Origin: Tetracentron sinense
Lineage: Eukaryota > Streptophyta > Magnoliopsida > Trochodendrales > Trochodendraceae
Reading direction: 5' to 3'
NCBI GenBank assembly: GCA_015143295.1
Contig: CM026559.1
Span: forward strand, 15,514,826-15,578,825
DNA: 64,000 nt
In this document: positions 57,302 to 64,000 of the stretch, in pieces
Layout: every line of letters starts with the position of its first letter
Numbering within the stretch: position 1 is the stretch's first letter
Program-made: the position numbers and the translations under genes
Notes under the pieces: generated by a model
Databases searched by the model: none
What the model saw: only the letters and a program-made list of their open reading frames with translations
What the model was told of the DNA's origin: nothing

Positions 57302-59913
57302 TGTCGCGACCCAAAATACCCCCTGGGAGTTAGGGATACTTTGGCTCGTGATGTGTCAGATCCGATACCAAGCCATCCTGTAATAATATCCAAGGCATGA
57401 CATAATGAAATCATAAAGTAATGCGGAAGCTTATATCAAAGTGTGGAAGTGTAACCCAAATTTTTTTTTTCTATATATAATCTGTATTCCAAGTTTGTAC
57501 AATATAAAACATAAATTAAGAGTAGAGAGGCCTACTCATCAAAATACAAAATACAATGTTCTCTCTCTCTCAGTAATCACCCTGAAAGGGCCAGTGGTCT
57601 AAGTCCCTTGCCTCCTCCTAAGGCTCTGCTACCGGATCCCCATATGGCTCCTCCTCGCCATAAACCTCCTCTATCCAAGGCCTCTGATCATAGATGTCAA
57701 AGGAAACCCATGTACCTGTCAACATGAATGTAAGGCTGAGCATGGAATACTCAGCGAGCCAAAACTACTATTTAACAATGCTATCATAATTATAATATTG
57801 CATACAAGTACATAAGGGAATACAAACCACAAGTTCATTCTTAAAACCCCATCATGTAAAATCTTTCATAAAACTTGTTCTTTTCATGGAAAACCAACCC
57901 TCTTATGCATGCTTATGATTTCTTGTGAGCTTTCGAGTTCTTGTAAGCTTTCTTGTGAGCTTATGAGCTTTTTTTCTTGTGAGCTTGTTCTTGTGAGCTT
58001 ATGATCCTTGGAGACATAAGCAAGATCTTAGACTTATGAGTTTCTTATGAGTTCTTGAAAAGCCTTGCGAGACTTATGATCCGTGGAGTTTATGCAAGAT
58101 CTTAGACTTGATCCTTGTGAGCATGAAGTAACCGATCTTAGAATACCAACCCAAAGTTTGGCCTTGTCAATGCTTATGCACTTATGCTTCTTTCTTATGA
58201 ATGCCTTTGAAAAAATTTCTTATGATTCCTTGAAAAACATGCTTATGCCAAAACCTTAGTCATGCAAAATTCATCGTGCATGGAGTGCTTGTGATTATCA
58301 TCGTGTATATAATGTAAGCCTTAACAATTTATGTAAATCCATACAAGACATGTTATCATTATAGTATACTTGCATAATTCTAGAAACATAGCATATTTTC
58401 CATTCATTTCAGTACATTATCAAGACCATGGCTTTTAAGCCCAATTCATCATATCACACTCAAAATCATGCTTTATTTGGAGATAACAACATTTACTTAC
58501 AAATATAGGCATATTAACCCTCTTATTGAAAAACCCCCAAATCTCAATCCCTATTTTCTCATTTGATCATTATCTAGTTTTACCCCAAATCATATATTTA
58601 CCATTTGCATCATATTAAGGCTAAAATCACATATTTAATCATCTATTCAATCTTAGTATGATAACAAAGCTAGGTAGTGGTTTTTTTTACTTACATTCCA
58701 TTCAAAATCACACTTTCACTAATTGCATGATAGCAAGGTTTATTAGTAGGATTACTTACTATGTTATTCAACCTCCCATCTAATCATCTTTTCATTCTTT
58801 GCATAATACCAAAGTTAGATAGTAGAATCACTAACCTCTTGGATCAATTTATTTGTAGAAGAAAGCTTTTGAGTAGAATCTCAACTTGATTGAGGAAGAT
58901 CCTTCTTGAAGGAAATGATCCAAGCTTTGATTTGGGGAAGATCAAACCCTTGATTTATGCTTCTCTTGATTTCAATCCAAAACCCTCTTTGGAATCCCCA
59001 AAATCTTCTCTCTTCCTCTTCTAAGAACTCCCTTAGGTTTAGGTTACCCCAAAACCCTCTAAATGCTCTCCTATTTATAGGCAAAGGGGTGAAATCCCCC
59101 AAAAAAATCACACAAAAGGAACAAAATCGTACATCTACGATTGTTTGACGCTCTATAATTGTTCATAACTTCCTACGATTGATTGTAGGTTCATCCATGA
59201 GTTTCCAGCATTTTTTGAGTGTTACGATTGATCGTAGTAACTCTACGATCATTCGTAGCACCGTTACGATCGTTCGTAGGGTGCCTACGAACGATATCAA
59301 CTTTTACAGAAAAATTCAGTTTTTTGTATTTTCGTATTTTGGCCATAACTTTTGAGTCGCTCGTTGGATTTTGACGATTCAATTTGTGTTGGATTCTACT
59401 TTCGAAGAGGAATAACTTTGATGCTTTATAAAATTCATAATTTTGAGTTTTTATTTACCAAAAATGGCTCTAAACCCGACTGATATTCAAATGGGTTTCA
59501 TTAACCCATTTTTGCAGCAGATCCGATTTTGGAAATCGGATGATTGACTTAAGCCCAACTCAAAATCAAGAAAAGGGATCAACATGAACCTCAAAGAGGG
59601 TTCAAAAAAATTTCCAAAAATTCAAGAATGACCTAATTCCAATCAACGGTGATCAAACTAGAGCTTCTTAAAATTGAGGGTAATGCTAAGGCATTCCCAT
59701 TCTTGACACTTAGAGTATTCTATACTCTACTCCTTCATCTCAATAATCCATAAATCTAAGAAAACTATTATTAGGGATTTAATACATACCATATATCTTA
59801 TCTACCGATAATATATTAAAACCAATCATTGATAACCCTTCGAGACATTACAATAGGCTTTTAAGCCTTAGACACTATTCACGAGCCATACCATTAAAAT
59901 CCGAGGTTCTACA
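57302..59913 (-). mobile_element. L57: Ty3/gypsy LTR (2.6 kb), context unresolved
   Basis: On the minus strand it runs from TGTAGAACCTCGG to GGGTCGCGACA. The left flank is O's LTR (GTATC), but no matching duplication or polypurine tract follows at 59914. It contains the conserved stem (57736-57754), a TATA box (59072-59079), palindromes (59126-59297) and the U3 block (59336-59397). The acidic frame region keeps the PWIEE core but is not fully open. I see no internal region, so it is either a solo LTR altered on one side or part of a larger rearranged element. Confidence 0.7.
59126..59297. promoter_or_regulatory. Palindrome cluster, L57 (TACGATCGTTCGTA type)
   Basis: About eight copies of TACGATCGTTCGTA or decayed forms are present, ending 47 bp upstream of the minus-strand TATA box at 59072-59079. 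The sequence resembles S2's palindrome but with GATCGTTC as the main core. Confidence 0.65.
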
Positions 59914-59932
59914 TTCACATTTAGGGTATTTA
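59914..59932. other. Short orphan segment between L57 and L60
   Basis: Nineteen bases resembling the CACTTAG-GGTATTTTATA phrase found in the U3 of several LTRs here. It may be the last trace of the LTR that L57 and L60 inserted into. Confidence 0.35.
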
Positions 59933-60636
59933 TGTCACGTCCCAAAATACCACCTAGGAGTTAAGGGATACTTTAGAGGTGACTATTCGAACCTGCCAAA
60001 CCATCCTGTAATGAACAAGGTACACATACCATAATATAACATGAATCAGAGTGCGGAAGCTATATCATGAATGCGGAAGCGCACACCAAAATTTTCTTTT
60101 CTATATAAGGTGGTCTGTATCCCAAGTAAATATATACAAAACATAACAAGGTAAAGGTGGACATGCCCACTTATCAAAATATCAAAATACAAAAAGAACT
60201 CACTCGTACTCTCCTCTCAATAGTAGTCGAGGTATGGCCATACGTCCAGATCTCTATCCTCCTGGGACTGCAACGGGATAGGTGGCTCCCTCTCCTCTAC
60301 GTACTCTTCCTCGACCCAAGGCTCAGGGTCAATGTCGTGACCCAAAACCCACCCTAGGAGTTAGAGTGAATCTTGGACGACTCATCATGACTTGCTTGAC
60401 CAAAATAACTTGCAAAAGACCTGGAGCATATACAATAGAGGACAATAATAGCGGAAACATAAACTATAAAGCACAGCGGAAGACTTAACCAAAAACCTTT
60501 ATTTGTATATACATATACATGATCCAAGTTTATACACAAAGAAAATACACAAAAGAAGGTGTGGACAGGCCCGCCAAAATACATGAATATATTCTCTCAA
60601 CTCACCCACAGCTATCCACTCAGAATCTACCACCAC

Positions 60637-60747
60637 CTAATAATAACCCTCGACCGGAGGTTCCTCCACAGGCTCCTCAACGTACTCCTCCTCCACCCAT
60701 GGGCCAGGAGCACAGACATCAAATGGAGCAGTAGCTCCCTCAGAACC
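60637..60747 (-). other. Conserved acidic reading frame in S9
   Basis: The frame reads APFDVCAPGPWVEEEYVEE, then PVEEPPVEGYY and a stop. It is nearly identical in protein to A's frame. Confidence 0.5.
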
Positions 60748-61074
60748 TGCCGACATAAACGTACCGCTGAGCATGGAATACTCAGCGTGTACCAAGTACT
60801 AACCAACAGTCATAGCAAAACAATAGCAATATGGAAAGCAGGAAGCAGTTCACAAATATAAAGTAGGAACAATTCATATCATCACGAGAAAGTAAGGCAG
60901 TTTATAATCATGCTTGCATTTCGTAAAAGCCGATAAAATCCTTGAAACACATCGTGCACTTGACTTGACTTAAAACATCCTTTTCATGCTTAAAAACTTG
61001 TCTTGTCTCGTCGTATCATGTCGTGTTATGCGTATCATACGTGTCATGCCATGTCATGCTCGCTTGGAAAATAA

Positions 61075-61310
61075 ACTACTTGTGAGGGAAGGGAAACCCT
61101 TCTTCCTAAATGCATTATGCTTGCCATGCCATGTATCATACTTGCTGGGAAAATAAACTACTTGTGAGGGAAGGGAGACCCTTCTTCCTAAATGCTCATG
61201 CTTGTCATGCCATATATCTTGCTTGCTCGGAAAATAAACTACTTGTGAGGGAAGGGAGACCCTTCTTCCTAAATGCACTTGCGAGGGAAGGGAAACCCTT
61301 CTTATGCATA
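61075..61310. repeat. Hairpin-bearing tandem repeats in S9 leader
   Basis: Four units of about 60-70 bp each hold ACTTGTGAGGGAAGGGA and CCCTTCTTCCTAAATGC. GAAGGG and CCCTTC pair around a three-base loop. Confidence 0.8.
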
Positions 61311-62213
61311 CGAGTCTTGTCCTTGTCAAAAGCGAGGTAAAACATATCATAGGATATGTCCCACCTCTAATTCTCGTTCTTTAAAAACCTCGGTAAATCA
61401 CGTCATGCATGCCGTGCTCGTGGAATCGTGTGCATACTTGCATTTGAATTTCAATATGACAATTGGGTAATTCACAACACATATAACATCAATAGTTTGA
61501 GCTAGTAATTATTCATGCAATTTGGGAAGAGTAAGAAAGCACACTATCATAGGCCCTAGCAATTTCTGCAATTGATTGAGCATGCATTTCTTAATTTATA
61601 ACTCATTTTATTCACCTTGGCATTTCATCAAACATAGGGTGTGTACATTATTGATCAAACCTATATCATGCTTTTCTAGGTGGATTTATCTTCACAATAT
61701 ACTTGTATGTTTATTATTGGTACAATGCCCTTCCCCTTTTCATTCATCACATCATACACACGGCATCCAATTGCCAATATCCATCTCCATTCACACCATT
61801 CACACATCACAACTCATAATATAGTTATAAATGGGAGAAAACAAAGAATAGAAAAGAAAAGAGGAAACTATGACTAAGAGGGTAGCACAAGGTACTGACC
61901 TTCCCAAATGAGGGAGGAAATCCCTTGCAAAACGTGTGTGAGTTGCTGCCCTAGCTTGGAGAGCATAGTCCTCACGGGCTTGAACCTTGAACTTGAAGGA
62001 AAACGAGCTTGAGGATGATCTAGAGTCTTCAAACCCCTTTGATTTCTTCTCAAAAGCAACCCTAGGTTTAGAAACCCTTTCTCCTCTCTCTATCTCTCAA
62101 AACACTCTAAGTGTGTGAATGAAGCCCTAAAGGCTCGGGAAAGCCTTAATAAGCAAGACTGAAACGCCCAAAAGACAAAAACACCCTTACTAAAATTTCT
62201 GCAAAATGCGGGG

Positions 62214-62402
62214 GACTGAGCGATCAGTGGTTATGACCAATCGATCGGTTGCCTACCGAGCAATTGTTATTCTTGACCAAGCGACCGGTCAAAAACATGC
62301 TCTCTGAAAAATTTCCCCATACAAAAAAGTGCACCAGTCGATAGCCTCCGATCGATCGGTTGTTGACCGATCGATCGCTACAATGGACCGAGCGATCGGT
62401 GG
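62214..62402. promoter_or_regulatory. Palindrome cluster, S9 (ACCGATCGATCGGT type)
   Basis: Seven or so copies are present, including GACCGATCGATCG and ACCGAGCGATCGGT, some decayed. Same position in the LTR as A's cluster but a different outer sequence. Confidence 0.7.
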
Positions 62403-63597
62403 TCTGCAGGTTTTGCCACTGAGTCCATTTTTCACCCATTCCTACTATTCGGACTTGTCCTACTTCTATTCTAACCTCTTCTAAACTTGCCTAGGACACT
62501 TGTAAGGCTATAGCTTATTATTAGATAATTTATTTAATTAATTATAGCATCCTTGAGACAATTCTCTAAGTTTTCAAATTATCATTTCATGAAATTGGAC
62601 ATTACAAGGTATCATGCCTTGGCATACATTCCAAGACATGAGCAAAAGTTCCGGGGTTCTACAGTCAAGGACATCCATAGAACCTGCCGACATAAAAATA
62701 TGGTTGAGCATGAAATACTTAGCGAGTACAAGCTACTAGCTAACCACAGCAATAGCGAAAGCATAACAACAGTGAGCACAATACACAATATTGATTTAAA
62801 GAAATACTAGAAGCATAAGATAAATAGCATGGAATAGGAAGCAATATAATTTTCTTGACATGCATGCATGAATGTGAAAACCTCGGTAAAACTCATGTTC
62901 GGAAACCACTTTCATGTCTCGGTCTTTCTTGTGAAAATCATGCATTCGTGCCTTGTTCTTGTTTCATTCTTACCTTGTATACTTGTGAGCTAGAGGCTAG
63001 CACCCGCACATCCCTGGGCTACCAACCTCCTTGACATTTCCTTTTCTTTTGAGCCAGAGGCTAGCACCCTTCTTGGGCTACCAACCTAAAGGTACATTTG
63101 TTATTTGTAAAATACCCATCCTCCATTTTCCATTTCACATGTCACACAACATCCATATGGCATCCAATCGCCTCAATCAACATCCCATCCACACATCCAT
63201 ACCTTTTTCTTATCTTGTTTATATTTAGTGAAGATGATACATTTCATAAGGAAGAAAACCTAATATCAAGAGTCACCAATCACAATAGAAAACCTAGGTT
63301 ATTGCTAAGGAAGTTAGTAGGGTGTACTAACTTTCAAACTTGTAGGAGAACTGGAGGGGTCTTGAGAAAAGGTGAGATCCAAGCTTTGGTGGCGAAATCC
63401 TTGCTTGAAAGGGGTCTTAAGCAAAACCCTAGTTTCTTCCTCTCTTCCTTCTCCAATTGCTCCCAATATAAGACTTGAGGATTTATGAAACCCTCACCCA
63501 CGGATTTGGGCCTTATATAGAAAGTGGGGTGGTCAAATGACCATCCTACCCTTAAAATTTTGGCCAAAACAGATTGAATAGGCAAAATGCTCGAGGA

Positions 63598-63753
63598 GCG
63601 GTTGACCGGTAGGCTAGCGGTCAATCGGTCCAAAATCTCCTCTCTGAAAAAATCCCCCATACAAAGTTAGTGCGATAGCGGTTGACCAGTGGGTAGAGCG
63701 GTTAACCGGTAGGCGATGGGTCGACCGGTGGATGGAGCGGTCGACCGGTGGGT
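63598..63753. promoter_or_regulatory. Palindrome cluster, L60 (GCGGTCGACCGGT type)
   Basis: About six copies centred on GGTCGACC or GGTTGACC are present, ending about 79 bp upstream of the minus-strand TATA box. The type resembles S7 rather than L60's close relatives S2 and S6. Confidence 0.7.
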
Positions 63754-64000
63754 CTCTGTTTTGCTTACTTTACTGATTTTCCTCATTTTCTCCACTTAGG
63801 TCTTTTGGCCATATCTTTTGACTCGTTAGTCGGATTTTGACGATTCAACTTACGTTGAATTCGTCTTTCGAAAAGGAACATTTCTGACATTTCCAATTTT
63901 TAAAATTTTCCCTTATTTATTAATTAGACTACATGAAAGGCCAACTGGCAACAAAAGTGCTATTCATTAAGTATGGAAAAGTTTGTGGTGCTACATTCTG

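Larger units (their letters stand above)
60333..62663 (-). mobile_element. S9: solo Ty3/gypsy LTR of A family (2.33 kb)
   Basis: Perfect target duplication GTCAA (60328-60332, 62664-62668) bounds the LTR. On the minus strand it begins TGTAGAACCCCGGAACTTTT, like A, and ends GGGTCACGACA. The acidic frame is at 60637-60747, conserved stem at 60767-60785, GAAGGG-AAA-CCCTTC hairpin repeats at 61075-61310, ACATATC-ATAG-GATATGT hairpin at 61342-61359 and palindromes at 62214-62402. Its palindromes are of the ACCGATCGATCGGT type, not A's TGCGATCGATCGCA. The usual conserved U3 block is not seen. Confidence 0.92.
59933..63995 (-). mobile_element. L60: Ty3/gypsy LTR, S2-like, interrupted by S9 (about 1.7 kb of its own sequence)
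   Basis: Pieces are 59933-60332 and 62669-63995. On the minus strand it runs from TGTAGCACCAC to GGGACGTGACA. Left flank is ATTTA and the five bases visible on the right are TTCTG, so no duplication is confirmed. The acidic frame (S2-type tail DLDVWPYLDY) is at about 60220-60330, split by S9 at its N-side. The stem (decayed) is at 62704-62722, repeats at about 62990-63090, TATA box at 63513-63519, palindromes at 63598-63753 and U3 block at 63796-63860. The window ends five bases past its edge. Confidence 0.75.

Overview
The window is plant nuclear DNA made almost wholly of LTR retrotransposons stacked inside one another. The Ty3/gypsy pol regions end in a chromodomain-like tail, the primer sites match the 3' end of plant initiator methionine tRNA, and one element resembles a Sirevirus (Ty1/copia). 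Together with LTRs of 1.4-3.5 kb, this points to a flowering plant with a large, repeat-rich genome. I see no host gene, tRNA, rRNA, CRISPR array or bacterial feature. The DNA most likely comes from silent heterochromatin.

Layout. 1-3919 is the 3' part of a Tekay-like Ty3/gypsy element (E1, + strand). 3920-5997 is an old degraded Ty3/gypsy fragment (E2). From 5998 an old gag-only Ty3/gypsy element (O, - strand) is spread over more than 51 kb by later insertions. Its left LTR (five pieces, 5998-44926) holds a gag-only Sirevirus-like element C1 (6212-16304), a complete-layout Tekay-like element A (16530-26449, + strand), a solo LTR S3 (26553-30088) and a nearly whole Tekay-like element B (31752-44697, - strand). 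C1 itself contains solo LTRs S1 and S2, and B contains solo LTR S4. O's internal part (44927-51262) carries gag and two solo LTRs, S5 and S6. O's right LTR begins at 51263 and holds solo LTR S7, which holds S8. From 57302 to the window end come further related LTRs: L57, then L60 with S9 inside it. Almost every insertion has a 5-bp target duplication, so the order of events can be read directly.

Shared LTR design. The Ty3/gypsy LTRs differ a lot in sequence but share one order of parts. An outer conserved U3 block is followed by a cluster of short perfect palindromes whose sequence changes from copy to copy. In LTRs with a clear TATA box the cluster ends about 45-100 bp upstream of it. After that come a leader full of tandem repeats and hairpins, a conserved stem with a UCC loop, and a short acidic reading frame (core PWVEEEY) that stays open even in LTRs of broken elements. 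The palindrome clusters, the covarying hairpins and the acidic frame are the best candidates for an undescribed system.

Age. By eye, LTR pairs differ by about 2-4% (B), 4-5% (C1), about 5% (A) and 8-9% (O). This agrees with the nesting order and suggests activity spread over roughly the last few million years. These are eye estimates on sampled stretches, not alignments.
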